From: Anoxybacterium sp963668245
Lineage (GTDB): Bacteria > Bacillota > Clostridia > Peptostreptococcales > Anaerovoracaceae
Length of the DNA: 64,000 nt
NCBI GenBank assembly: GCA_963668245.2
Contig: OY764195.2
Location: 1,364,001-1,428,000, forward strand
Reading direction: 5' to 3'
Shown here one piece after another: positions 40,363 through 48,687 of this stretch. Each line of letters begins with the position of its first letter. The stretch's first letter is position 1. Under the pieces are notes generated by a model that was given only the letters and a program-made list of their open reading frames with translations, was not told where the DNA came from and made no database searches. Both the position numbers and the translations under genes were made by a program.

Positions 40363-40959
40363 TCACGATTCCTCTGTATTTTTTGCCCAAGCATTTAGCT
40401 TCTCCATCGTTGCATCATACGTTTTTTGACTGATGTCAGGAAGTTCCCCGCCTAATGCTTTTTTTGCGGCAGAAAAGCCTTTATCAATCGCTGCTGTAAG
40501 TTCAGCCAGTTTTGATTTATCACCACCAGAAACAGCTATAGCAAAATTGACCAAACGATCACTGACTGCACCGATTCCAAAGTCTCCGTCATCAGAAATT
40601 GCATCTTGGGCTACGGCGATGGACTCTTGCGGAACACCGAGCTCTCCAGATAAAAAATCAGATGATGTGTCAAAATTTTTGTTTTGCTTTAAAATCAGTT
40701 CCTTGACCAGGTTTCTCAGACTTTCCGTTGCTTTATTTGCTTCTTCTTGTAACGATTTCACTTGATCTGATGAAAGCTTATTGTTGGAAACGTTTTTATA
40801 TGTGACGGATGTGTCTTGCTTATTTCCAATCTCAAGTGTATCCAGTTTTGCAACTTCAGGATTTGGATAGACCATAGATACAGTGCTTTGGGACACCTTG
40901 GTTTTTGCTTGTTCTGATTGGTATGACTTGTACTGACTGGAAGAGACCTGCTGAATCAT
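40363..40959 (-). CDS. Uncharacterised protein, possibly DUF5610-like
   Basis: 198 residues, no signal peptide or membrane segment. The N terminus is rich in S, Q, K and V; the C-terminal half is better ordered, with DDGDFGIGAVSDRLVNFA, AVSGGDKSKLAELTAAIDKG and LGGELPDISQKTYDATMEKL. That half reminds me of the DUF5610-type region found in unrelated bacterial proteins of unknown role, but I am not certain. The AGGAGG-type site (in AAAGGAGGAAGG) supports the ATG at 40959. Divergent from the LacI gene, so it may share regulation with it. Confidence 0.72.
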   Translation of the reverse strand: MIQQVSSSQYKSYQSEQAKTKVSQSTVSMVYPNPEVAKLDTLEIGNKQDTSVTYKNVSNNKLSSDQVKSLQEEANKATESLRNLVKELILKQNKNFDTSSDFLSGELGVPQESIAVAQDAISDDGDFGIGAVSDRLVNFAIAVSGGDKSKLAELTAAIDKGFSAAKKALGGELPDISQKTYDATMEKLNAWAKNTEES

Positions 40960-41035
40960 AATACCTTCCTCCTTTACATAGATACTCTTTTATTATCTAT
41001 CGGCATTTTCTTGTAAAACTTTACATTGATTTTTG

Positions 41036-41064
41036 TTGAAAAAATAGTTACATAGTGACATAAT
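41036..41064 (+). promoter_or_regulatory. Promoter of the LacI/PreA-like operon
   Basis: TTGAAA (41036-41041), a 17-base spacer and CATAAT (41059-41064). A GTTAC-ATA-GTGAC near-palindrome lies between the boxes and could be an operator. Confidence 0.55.
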
Positions 41065-41192
41065 GGAATCGGGTATAGTGTTTCATCAGCGACACAGAAA
41101 AATAATATGTTTTTCCAATTGTGTTGAAATTTGTCGGCTGTATTCGGTTTCAAAAAAATATAAAAATGAAAAAATGGAGTAAGAAAAGTAAG

Positions 41193-42224
41193 ATGAATAT
41201 CAAAGAAATTGCAAAAAGAGCAGGCGTCTCGGTTGCAACAGTATCGCGTGTTCTGAATCATCCTGAAAGTGTCGCTCCAGATACGAAAAATCGTATTTTA
41301 GCTGTTATGGAAGAATCTGAGTATACTCCGAATTGGTTTGCAAGAGGTCTAAACTTTAACAAAACAGATACGATAGGATTGTTGCTCCCAAACATATTGA
41401 ATCCGAGCTATATGGAAACTGCAAAAGGTGTGGAAGATGTTGCACACCAAAAGGACTATACAACACTGCTATGCAATGCTGAAAATGCAGTGGAAAAGGA
41501 AAGAAAGTATATCGATTCCCTTATGAAACGAAGGGTCGATGGAATCGTACTCGTATCATCCCTATTAGAGAATGAAGATATCGAAGGAATTAAAAAACAA
41601 GGGATTCCTTTGGTTTTAATTGGTGAAAACAAAGGGGATATAAGGGATGTTCCTATTGTTCGAATTGATTGTGAGGGTGCTGCATATAAGGCGATTAGGC
41701 ATTTAATTGACATCGGATATCGTGATATAGCAGTAATCTATGGCACTACACCAGAACGAGAAAATTTGAGGAAGATTGAAGGTTATCGGCAAGCTCTGGC
41801 AGAAGAGGGGATTACGGAAAGACGAGAATTTATTCAAGAAGCTGAAAATACGATTGAAGGCGGATATCTTGCTGCGAAGAGACTGATTGATTTAAGGCAA
41901 AGACCGCGAGCAATCTTCACTTCTTCTGACCTACTCGCTTTTGGAGCGATGGATGCTATGAAAGACTATGGAATCAAAATACCGGATCAAGTTGCAGTAG
42001 TAGGATTTGATAATATAAGGATGTCAAATTTGATAGATCCAAAATTATCAACGATTGAAAAACCAATGCATAAGATGGGAGTCGTGGGTGCAAGACTTCT
42101 CTTTGATATTATAGACTCAAAGGAAGATGAACACGCTGATTTTAATCGAGAAATTTTATTGCAATCTAAATTAAAAATACGAAAATCATGTGGACATCGA
42201 GAAAGAATCGGGGAGATATTCTAA
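41193..42224 (+). CDS. LacI family transcriptional regulator
   Basis: 343 residues. N-terminal LacI helix-turn-helix with hinge (MNIKEIAKRAGVSVATVSRV) followed by a periplasmic-binding-protein-like sensor domain (DTIGLLLPNILNPSYMET, then IFTSSDLLAFGAMDAM and VAVVGFDNIRMSNL). ATG 41193 is the family start, though the ribosome site GGAG is rather distant; upstream in-frame ATGs give no homologous residues. The stop overlaps the start of the next gene (TAATG), so the pair is translationally coupled and the regulator probably senses a compound handled by that enzyme. The ligand is not evident. Confidence 0.9.
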   Translation: MNIKEIAKRAGVSVATVSRVLNHPESVAPDTKNRILAVMEESEYTPNWFARGLNFNKTDTIGLLLPNILNPSYMETAKGVEDVAHQKDYTTLLCNAENAVEKERKYIDSLMKRRVDGIVLVSSLLENEDIEGIKKQGIPLVLIGENKGDIRDVPIVRIDCEGAAYKAIRHLIDIGYRDIAVIYGTTPERENLRKIEGYRQALAEEGITERREFIQEAENTIEGGYLAAKRLIDLRQRPRAIFTSSDLLAFGAMDAMKDYGIKIPDQVAVVGFDNIRMSNLIDPKLSTIEKPMHKMGVVGARLLFDIIDSKEDEHADFNREILLQSKLKIRKSCGHRERIGEIF

Positions 42225-43330
42225 TGAAGACAGAGTTTTTAGGTTTAAAAATGAAAAATCCGGTTATTGTAGCGGCGGGACCTTGGAATCGGGATGGAAA
42301 AAGTATAAGAAAGGGGCTTGCTGCTGGCGCAGGTGCCGTCATTACGGAAACTATTGTAACAGATGCTTTGCTTGATGTTAGACCTCGGATTGCATTTGAT
42401 GGACAAGGAGCACAGAATATCAGACTATACAGTGACATCCAAGTGGAAGGATGGCAACGAGAGATGGATATTGCAAAAAGTAAAGATGGGATTGTGATTG
42501 CAAGTATTTGGGCACACACTCCATCTGAGTTAGCCTATCTTGCAATGAAGATGGAGAAGTTTGGAGCGGATGCCATAGAATTGGGAATCTCGTCCCCGAT
42601 GGGAGAAAGCCTTGAGGTGGTTGCTTCTGACGCCGAACGGGTATATGAAATGACAAAAGAAGTAGTTTCAAATGTAAAAATACCAGTTATGGCAAAACTT
42701 TCTCAAAACGCTACAAATATATCAAAGGTCGCTAAGGCAGTGAAAAGTGCTGGCGGTCATGGTGTGAGTGCGATTAATACGATTCGTTGTATCCTTGGTG
42801 TAGACATCGACAATGCCGAGCCCACGCTATCTACATACGGGGGATATTCTGGCGCACCAATCAGACCACTTGGATTGGCTTCTGTAGCGACGATTGCGCA
42901 GGCTACAGATATGCCTATTTGTGGAATTGGCGGAATCGAAAACTATAAAAACGTATTGGAATATATTATGTTGGGAGCCTCGGCAGTTCAAGTTGGAACT
43001 TCGGTTATGGTAAATGGTTTTGAACGAATCACCAAAATTGTTCAAGATTTAGAAATCTGGGGCAGCGAAAAAGGCATTAAGGAGGCAAAACTGATTAAAG
43101 GAGCTGCGCTCAAGAACCTAAAATCATTTGAAGAAATAAAAATAGAACCATTGGTCAGCCGAATTGATACTTCGGTTTGTGAAGCGGAATGTATCCTTTG
43201 TGTCAAGGGATGTATTTATGGGGCAATTCAAAAGGACAGCAAAAAAATGATTTTAGATACAGATAAATGCACGGGATGTGGTTTATGTACTTTCATCTGT
43301 CCAGAAAAAAAATATTCTCTCAATTGGTAA
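42224..43330 (+). CDS. PreA-like dihydroorotate dehydrogenase-fold flavoprotein with C-terminal 4Fe-4S domain
   Basis: 368 residues. A TIM-barrel DHOD domain spans about residues 1-305 (LKMKNPVIVAAGPWNRDG, GISSPMGES, VMAKLSQNAT, VSAINTI, GIGGIENY), with FMN-binding features. A short ferredoxin-like tail carries CEAECILCVKGC and CTGCGLCTFIC. It is homologous to PreA encoded 1.7 kb downstream but clearly diverged, and lacks a PreT partner of its own. ATG 42224 shares a base with the LacI stop, with GGGGAGA before it. The natural substrate is unknown; a pyrimidine or related ring reductase/dehydrogenase is the best guess. Confidence 0.82.
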   Translation: MKTEFLGLKMKNPVIVAAGPWNRDGKSIRKGLAAGAGAVITETIVTDALLDVRPRIAFDGQGAQNIRLYSDIQVEGWQREMDIAKSKDGIVIASIWAHTPSELAYLAMKMEKFGADAIELGISSPMGESLEVVASDAERVYEMTKEVVSNVKIPVMAKLSQNATNISKVAKAVKSAGGHGVSAINTIRCILGVDIDNAEPTLSTYGGYSGAPIRPLGLASVATIAQATDMPICGIGGIENYKNVLEYIMLGASAVQVGTSVMVNGFERITKIVQDLEIWGSEKGIKEAKLIKGAALKNLKSFEEIKIEPLVSRIDTSVCEAECILCVKGCIYGAIQKDSKKMILDTDKCTGCGLCTFICPEKKYSLNW

Positions 43331-43379
43331 CATAATTGTTCACTTTAAATTGATAAAAAATTATTTTGATATGATATAA

Positions 43380-43440
43380 AAGCAAAAAGTAATGAAACCC
43401 TTTGGAATAAATGGGGTTTTGTGAAATTTGCTTTTTTGTT
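43380..43440 (+). terminator. Terminator after the PreA-like gene
   Basis: Nested arms, AAGCAAA with TTTGCTT outside and AAACCC with GGGGTTT inside, then a run of T. Confidence 0.7.
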
Positions 43441-43498
43441 TTTCCGAGAAATGGCAATAATAAAATCAAAAAAATTATGAAATTATAAAAGAAATTGC

Positions 43499-43526
43499 TT
43501 GCATAATTAAAAAAAGGTGTTACAAT
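43499..43526 (+). promoter_or_regulatory. preT-preA promoter
   Basis: TTGCAT (43499-43504), a 16-base spacer and TACAAT (43521-43526) with an extended TGT immediately upstream. Confidence 0.65.
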
Positions 43527-43539
43527 GATGTTGAGTGTA

Positions 43540-43660
43540 ACTGGTTTCACAGACAAATTTGTTTGATGACAAACTAGTTCCATCAAACCGCAAACTAGTA
43601 CAATAACACTTGGCAGGCCTATTAAAAAGTGTCATATTTTTTTAAATAATGGGTATGCAA
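43540..43660 (+). other. Structured leader of preT
   Basis: The 200-base leader contains a GTTTGATG/CATCAAAC helix, a direct repeat CAAACTAGT on each side of it, and ACACTT/AAGTGT followed by an interrupted T-run, which could be a terminator or attenuator. No known riboswitch class is recognised. Confidence 0.4.
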
Positions 43661-43744
43661 GAACCAAGCTATCTTTAATAGCGATGAAGCGGAAAAAGCA
43701 TTTGCAAAATCAGAGTTTATTAATGAGAGAAGGAGTTGAAAAAT

Positions 43745-45028
43745 TTGAGTAAGGTAGTAAAAGCGAAGTATACTGCTGATGCTGTGGATGGATTTAATCC
43801 AAGAACAGCGATGGAAGAAGCAGCAAGATGCTTACTATGTATCGATGCCCCATGTAGCAAAGGTTGCCCAGCAGGAACCGACCCAGGGAAATTCATCCGA
43901 TCAATCAGATTTAGAAATGTGAAAGGTGCAGCAGAAACCATCAGAGAGAACAATGTTCTTGGTGGAAGCTGTGCAAGAGTCTGTCCATATGACAGACTTT
44001 GTGAAGAAGCATGCAGTAGATGTGGAATTGACAGACCAATTGAAATTGGAAAGTTACAACGTTATGCTGTAGAACAAGAAAAAGCTCATAAAATGAAGAT
44101 TTTAACTGCTCCAGCGAAAAAGAAGGCGGAGAAGGTTGCTTGTATCGGATCTGGTCCGGCATCCCTAGCTTGTGCAGCAAAACTAGCACAAGAAGGCTAC
44201 CAAGTTACCATATTTGAAGCAATGGAAAAAGCAGGTGGGGTCTTAACGTACGGAATCACACCGGCGAGACTGCCTCAGCATGTAGTAGATTTCGATATTA
44301 AAACAGTAAAAGATTTAGGCGTTAAATTTGTGTTTGATACAAAAGTTGGTGAAGATATAACCGTTGATGAATTAAAGAAAGCTGGATTCAATGCGATTTT
44401 CTTCGGAACGGGTCTTTGGGAAGCAAAAGTTCCTGAATTACCAGGAACTAACTTAGATGGCGTAACAAATGCAATCGAATTCCTGAAAAATGCAAGAGAA
44501 TCAAAGGGTGCGTTTGATCCAGGAAAGACAGTAATTGTAATTGGCGGCGGAGATGTTGCCATGGACTGTGCAACGTCTGCAAAATTACTGGGTGCTGAAA
44601 ACGTAATGATTTATTATAGAAGAACTCTGGAAGAAGCTCCTGCAAATATGGCAGAAATTCAATATGCAGCTTCCCTTGGAGTAACGATTACAACCAATTT
44701 TGCACCAAAAGAAATCCTGGGCGATAAAAAAGTTGAATTTGCTGTATTTACTGGAAGAGATGGCGTATCCGAAGCGAAGGTTGCAGCTGATACAGTAGTA
44801 TTTGCAATCGGTCAGGCACCTGAAGATATGACTAAAATTGCTGCGGTAAAAGTAACCGAAAAAGGTATCATCTCTGCAAATACAAAAGGCAAGACAAATG
44901 TTGCAGGACTATTTGCAGCAGGAGATATTGTCAACGGTGGAAAAACTGTGGTTGAGGCTGTTGCGGCTGGTAAAGATGCTGCAGCTGAAATCATCAGCTA
45001 CCTGGAAAAGAAAGAAGGTGTGAAATAA
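43745..45028 (+). CDS. preT: NAD-dependent dihydropyrimidine dehydrogenase subunit PreT (GltD-like)
   Basis: 427 residues. N-terminal 4Fe-4S region with CLLCIDAPCSKGCPAG and CARVCPYDRLCEEAC, then two Rossmann domains: FAD-binding GSGPASLACAAKLAQEGY near residue 137 and NAD(P)-binding VIGGGDVAMDCA near residue 265, ending with the AAGDIVNGGKTVVEAVAAG FAD motif. With PreA it forms a pyrimidine-reducing enzyme in E. coli. TTG 43745 is preferred because AGGAG lies nine bases before it; an earlier TTG touches the site. Ends one base before the ATG of preA. Confidence 0.92.
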   Translation: MSKVVKAKYTADAVDGFNPRTAMEEAARCLLCIDAPCSKGCPAGTDPGKFIRSIRFRNVKGAAETIRENNVLGGSCARVCPYDRLCEEACSRCGIDRPIEIGKLQRYAVEQEKAHKMKILTAPAKKKAEKVACIGSGPASLACAAKLAQEGYQVTIFEAMEKAGGVLTYGITPARLPQHVVDFDIKTVKDLGVKFVFDTKVGEDITVDELKKAGFNAIFFGTGLWEAKVPELPGTNLDGVTNAIEFLKNARESKGAFDPGKTVIVIGGGDVAMDCATSAKLLGAENVMIYYRRTLEEAPANMAEIQYAASLGVTITTNFAPKEILGDKKVEFAVFTGRDGVSEAKVAADTVVFAIGQAPEDMTKIAAVKVTEKGIISANTKGKTNVAGLFAAGDIVNGGKTVVEAVAAGKDAAAEIISYLEKKEGVK

Positions 45029-45029
45029 G

Positions 45030-46283
45030 ATGGCTGTTAAGAAAGATTTATCGATAGATTATTTAGGCGTAAAGTGTGAAAATCCGTTTTTCCTTTCATC
45101 ATCACCAGTTGGTGGGAATTACGATATGGTTAGAAAGGCTTATGAAGCAGGCTGGGGTGGAGTTTTCTTCAAAACAGTAGGTATTTTTGTAGCCGACGAA
45201 TGTTCACCTAGATTTGACCAAACAAATAAAGAAGGTCTTCCATGGCTTGGATTTAAAAACATGGAGCAGATTTCTGATAAGCCAACAGAAAAAAACTTTG
45301 AGTTTATGGCAAGACTAAAAAGAGACTACCCAGAAAAAATCATGGTTGCAACAATTATGGGTAGCAGCGATGAAGAATGGAAAGAACTAGCTAAAATGTG
45401 TGAACAAGCAGGGGCAGACTTAATTGAAGGAAACTTCTCATGTCCACAGATGACAAGTCATGCAATGGGTTCAGACGTTGGTTCTACACCTGAGCTTGTA
45501 AAACAGTACTGCCAGGCAGTTACTTCCACCACGAAAATTCCATTTATCGCAAAAATGACACCAAATGTAACCAATATGGTGCTTCCTGCTCGTGCGGCTA
45601 TTGAAGGCGGAGCGGCAGGTGTATCTGCTATCAATACTGTAAAATCTATTACAAATATTGATTTTGAGAATATGACTGCTATGCCAGTTGTTAATGGTAA
45701 ATCTTCCATCTCTGGTTATTCTGGAGCTGCAGTAAAACCAATTGCATTAAGATTCATAGCACAAATGTTGCAAGATGATATCATAAAGAAATACCCTGTC
45801 AGCGGTATTGGTGGAATAGAAACCTGGAGAGATGCTGTTGAATTCTTACTCTTAGGTTGCAGAAACTTACAGGTTACTACTTCCATAATGCAATATGGAT
45901 ACCGAATCGTTGAAGATATGATTAGTGGTGTGAGTCACTTCATGGATGAACGTGGATACAATAAGCTAGATGACTTTATTGGACTTGCTCTCGGAAATAT
46001 TGTACCTGCTGAAGACTTAAACCGAGATTTCAAAATCCTTCCTGATTTTGATCACAAAACTTGTATTGGATGCGGAAGATGTTATGTTTCTTGCTATGAT
46101 GCAGCACATCAAGCAATTGATTGGGATGAAAAGAAGAGAAGACCAATTCTGAATGAACAATGCGTTGGTTGTCACTTGTGCCTCAACGTTTGCCCAGTTC
46201 AGGGATGTATTACTCCAGGTGAAATCAAGTGGAAAGAAGGCCGAAAGCCAGTTGATATCGCATTAAAGAAGGATTACGAATAA
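45030..46283 (+). CDS. preA: Dihydropyrimidine dehydrogenase subunit PreA
   Basis: 417 residues. DHOD-type FMN barrel (LGVKCENPFFLSSSPVGGNY at the start, NFSCPQM near residue 138, GIGGIETWRDAVEFLLLG near residue 262), followed by a two-cluster ferredoxin domain with CIGCGRCYVSCYDAA and CVGCHLCLNVCPVQGC. The NAD-dependent pair reduces uracil or thymine to dihydro forms. It follows preT by one base with a GAAGG-type site. GltD/PreT family proteins also pair with other partners, but this adjacent order is the standard preT-preA arrangement. A strong hairpin terminator follows. Confidence 0.94.
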   Translation: MAVKKDLSIDYLGVKCENPFFLSSSPVGGNYDMVRKAYEAGWGGVFFKTVGIFVADECSPRFDQTNKEGLPWLGFKNMEQISDKPTEKNFEFMARLKRDYPEKIMVATIMGSSDEEWKELAKMCEQAGADLIEGNFSCPQMTSHAMGSDVGSTPELVKQYCQAVTSTTKIPFIAKMTPNVTNMVLPARAAIEGGAAGVSAINTVKSITNIDFENMTAMPVVNGKSSISGYSGAAVKPIALRFIAQMLQDDIIKKYPVSGIGGIETWRDAVEFLLLGCRNLQVTTSIMQYGYRIVEDMISGVSHFMDERGYNKLDDFIGLALGNIVPAEDLNRDFKILPDFDHKTCIGCGRCYVSCYDAAHQAIDWDEKKRRPILNEQCVGCHLCLNVCPVQGCITPGEIKWKEGRKPVDIALKKDYE

Positions 46284-46357
46284 ACTCCAAAACTCCAAAC
46301 AATTAAGATTTTAGATCTCTTAACAATTGAAACAATATAACCACCTTAATGAATGAA

Positions 46358-46390
46358 GATAACCTCGCATGCGCGAGGTTATCTTGTTTA
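46358..46390 (+). terminator. Terminator after preA
   Basis: 11-bp GATAACCTCGC/GCGAGGTTATC stem (46358-46368 with 46373-46383) and a short T-rich tail. Confidence 0.85.
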
Positions 46391-46412
46391 TTTTCTATTC
46401 ATAGATTATAAT
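46384..46412 (+). promoter_or_regulatory. Promoter of the response regulator gene
   Basis: TTGTTT (46384-46389), a 17-base spacer and TATAAT (46407-46412), immediately after the preA terminator. Confidence 0.7.
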
Positions 46413-46431
46413 ACAGTTAATGGAGGGTGCT

Positions 46432-47106
46432 ATGCAAAAGATATTAATTATTGAAGATGAACCGAATATCAGAGAGTTAGTTCTATATAATTTGACACAG
46501 AGTGGATACGAAGCGGTCAGCGCTGAGGACGGTCCTTTAGGTTTAGCCATGGTTCGAAGTGAAAAGCCAGATTTGATATTGCTTGATATTATGCTACCAG
46601 GGAAAAATGGATATGACATCTGCAAAGAATTACGTGCAGATGGAAATAAAACGCCAATTATTATGCTGACGGCCAAAAATGAAGAAATTGATAAAGTTTT
46701 GGGGTTGGAATTTGGTGCCGATGATTATATGTCAAAGCCTTTTGGAATTAGAGAATTACTTGCTAGGATTAAAGCTGTCTTAAGAAGATACGAAGCAGAT
46801 ACCTCACAAGAAGGACTTGCAATCGGCGATTTAGCAATCAATATTGACAGTCATGAAGTACGTTTGGCAGGGCGTGTGTTGGATTTGACGCTGAAAGAGT
46901 TTGATTTGCTACGAGTGTTAGCGGAAAACCGAGGAAGAGTAATGACACGGGATCAGCTTTTAGATAAAGTGTGGGGATTTGAATATATTGGTGAGACTCG
47001 TACTGTAGATGTACATGTTCGATATCTTCGCAAGAAGCTTGGTGATGAAGACAATGAAGGTAAATATATTCAAACAATACGTGGAATGGGTTATAAGATG
47101 CCTTAG
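46432..47106 (+). CDS. phoP: PhoB/PhoP-type (OmpR family) response regulator
   Basis: 224 residues. Receiver domain with acidic pocket EDE at the N terminus and phospho-acceptor Asp52 (LLDIMLPG), Lys in MSKPF, then a winged-helix DNA-binding domain with LTLKEFDLL and TVDVHVRYLRKKLG. GGAGGGTG before ATG 46432. It is followed by its kinase and by pst genes carrying matching PhoP boxes, so it most likely controls the phosphate response. The name phoP follows the Firmicute usage; by sequence alone it could be another OmpR-type regulator. Confidence 0.92.
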   Translation: MQKILIIEDEPNIRELVLYNLTQSGYEAVSAEDGPLGLAMVRSEKPDLILLDIMLPGKNGYDICKELRADGNKTPIIMLTAKNEEIDKVLGLEFGADDYMSKPFGIRELLARIKAVLRRYEADTSQEGLAIGDLAINIDSHEVRLAGRVLDLTLKEFDLLRVLAENRGRVMTRDQLLDKVWGFEYIGETRTVDVHVRYLRKKLGDEDNEGKYIQTIRGMGYKMP

Positions 47107-47152
47107 CATAGGTAATATCCTTTCAATTATTTTTAAAATGATGAGGTAACTT

Positions 47153-48460
47153 ATGAAAAAAAGATTCCTTTTGTTCTCTATTACTCTTATCTTGATTAGT
47201 GTTTTTATTACTAGTGTGATATCCATACATGTTAACATCAACAGCTTTATTGCTGAAAAAGAAAAGGAACTCCTCACCGATTGCCGGCTGATAAATATGG
47301 CAATCGCTGAGGAATATGAAATTGGAACTGATGTGAATTATGTGGAAGCGGCTAAGGATTTTTCAAGCGAAATGGGTATTAGACTCACATTCATTGATCT
47401 GGAGGGAAATGTACTTGCGGATTCAACCAAAGGACAAGATTATATTTTAATGGAAAATCATTTAGGCAGAGAGGAAATCACCGAGGCAATACTAAGTGGT
47501 GATGGAGAAAGCGATCGAAAAAGTGCAACCCTTGGATCAGAGTTTCTCTACGTTGCCAACGCTATGGAATATAATGGAGACAAAGTTTTAATTACGAGAG
47601 TCGCTCTGGAAATAGACAAATTGAAAATGATTAATGACTTTGTAGTTAAAACCTCTTTAGCATCTGCATTGGTTGGGATTGTAGTTGCGGTACTGATTGC
47701 AATCGCCTATTCGAATACTCTGCTGCAGCCTATCAATGAAATGGAAAAGCAACTGAAAAGGACGATGGAGGAAAACAAAAAGGCTGAGCAAATTCGAAAA
47801 GATTTTGTAGCCAATGTTACTCATGAGTTGAAAACTCCGTTGACCTCTATCTCAGGGTTTGTGGAAACACTACAAGACGGAGCGGCGGAAAACCCTGAAG
47901 TTAGAACAAAGTTTTTAGATATTATTGCGATTGAAGCAGCACGTTTAAAAAGATTAATTGAAGACATTCTGATTATTTCGGATATTGAAAACAAACGCGA
48001 ACTCAACACGGATAGTGACATTAACGTCAGAGAATCGATTGAAGAAATTTTAGATTCACTAGGACCGATTATAGATAGTAAGCATATTAAGCTAGTAACA
48101 TATTTTTCGTATGAAATTTATATTGGAGGTAACTTAGACCGGTTTAAACAATTGATGTTCAATTTAATTGAAAATGCAGTAAAGTATTCTAATGATGGAG
48201 GTACTGTCTCTGTTTCGGCGGAGCGAAAAGAAGACAGAGTATATATCCTTGTTAAAGATGAGGGGATTGGTATCTCTGAAGAACATCTTCCTAGATTGTT
48301 TGAACGTTTCTACCGAGTAGATAAATCAAGATCCCAAAAAGTTGGGGGGACGGGATTGGGGCTTGCTATTGTAAAGCATATTGCATCCTTATTAGAAGCA
48401 GAAATCCATGTGGAAAGCAAGCTGGGAGAGGGTTCAACCTTTACTGTGATTTTTAAATAA
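47153..48460 (+). CDS. phoR: PhoR-type sensor histidine kinase
   Basis: 435 residues. Transmembrane segments at about residues 5-27 and 167-190 enclose a roughly 140-residue extracytoplasmic sensor domain. A short HAMP-like linker leads to a HisKA domain with phospho-acceptor His224 (FVANVTHELKTPLTS) and an ATPase domain with N box (NLIENAVKYS), G1 (DEGIGIS), and G2 (GGTGLGLAIVKHI). It starts 46 bases after the regulator. No PAS domain is obvious in the cytoplasmic part, unlike Bacillus PhoR. Partner of the upstream regulator. Confidence 0.92.
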   Translation: MKKRFLLFSITLILISVFITSVISIHVNINSFIAEKEKELLTDCRLINMAIAEEYEIGTDVNYVEAAKDFSSEMGIRLTFIDLEGNVLADSTKGQDYILMENHLGREEITEAILSGDGESDRKSATLGSEFLYVANAMEYNGDKVLITRVALEIDKLKMINDFVVKTSLASALVGIVVAVLIAIAYSNTLLQPINEMEKQLKRTMEENKKAEQIRKDFVANVTHELKTPLTSISGFVETLQDGAAENPEVRTKFLDIIAIEAARLKRLIEDILIISDIENKRELNTDSDINVRESIEEILDSLGPIIDSKHIKLVTYFSYEIYIGGNLDRFKQLMFNLIENAVKYSNDGGTVSVSAERKEDRVYILVKDEGIGISEEHLPRLFERFYRVDKSRSQKVGGTGLGLAIVKHIASLLEAEIHVESKLGEGSTFTVIFK

Positions 48461-48517
48461 TTCATTTTCATTTATTTTTGCTGCTATCTTTTGGCGAGAG
48501 CGAATTGATACGATTTG

Positions 48518-48556
48518 AAAAGACTCAAGACAGTATTTTCTTGGGTCTTTTTTTTG
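48518..48556 (+). terminator. Terminator after phoR
   Basis: AAAAGACTCAAGA / TCTTGGGTCTTTT stem (one mismatch) followed by T residues. Confidence 0.8.
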
Positions 48557-48567
48557 AGTCCACTTTT

Positions 48568-48606
48568 TTAACATTCTCTTAACATTGACTTTATGGATTC
48601 TTAACA
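48568..48606 (+). promoter_or_regulatory. PhoP box array upstream of pstC
   Basis: TTAACA hexamers at 48568, 48579 and 48601, with a degenerate TTTATG at 48590, give four units at strict 11-base steps. This is the layout of PhoP binding sites in Firmicutes. A TATGAT -10 candidate follows at 48616-48621. Confidence 0.85.
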
Positions 48607-48687
48607 ATAACACGGTATGATAATCAAAGAATAATACGGTTTGATACCGTTGACAGAAGTTGTTGCTAGTGAATAATAAAGGACAAT

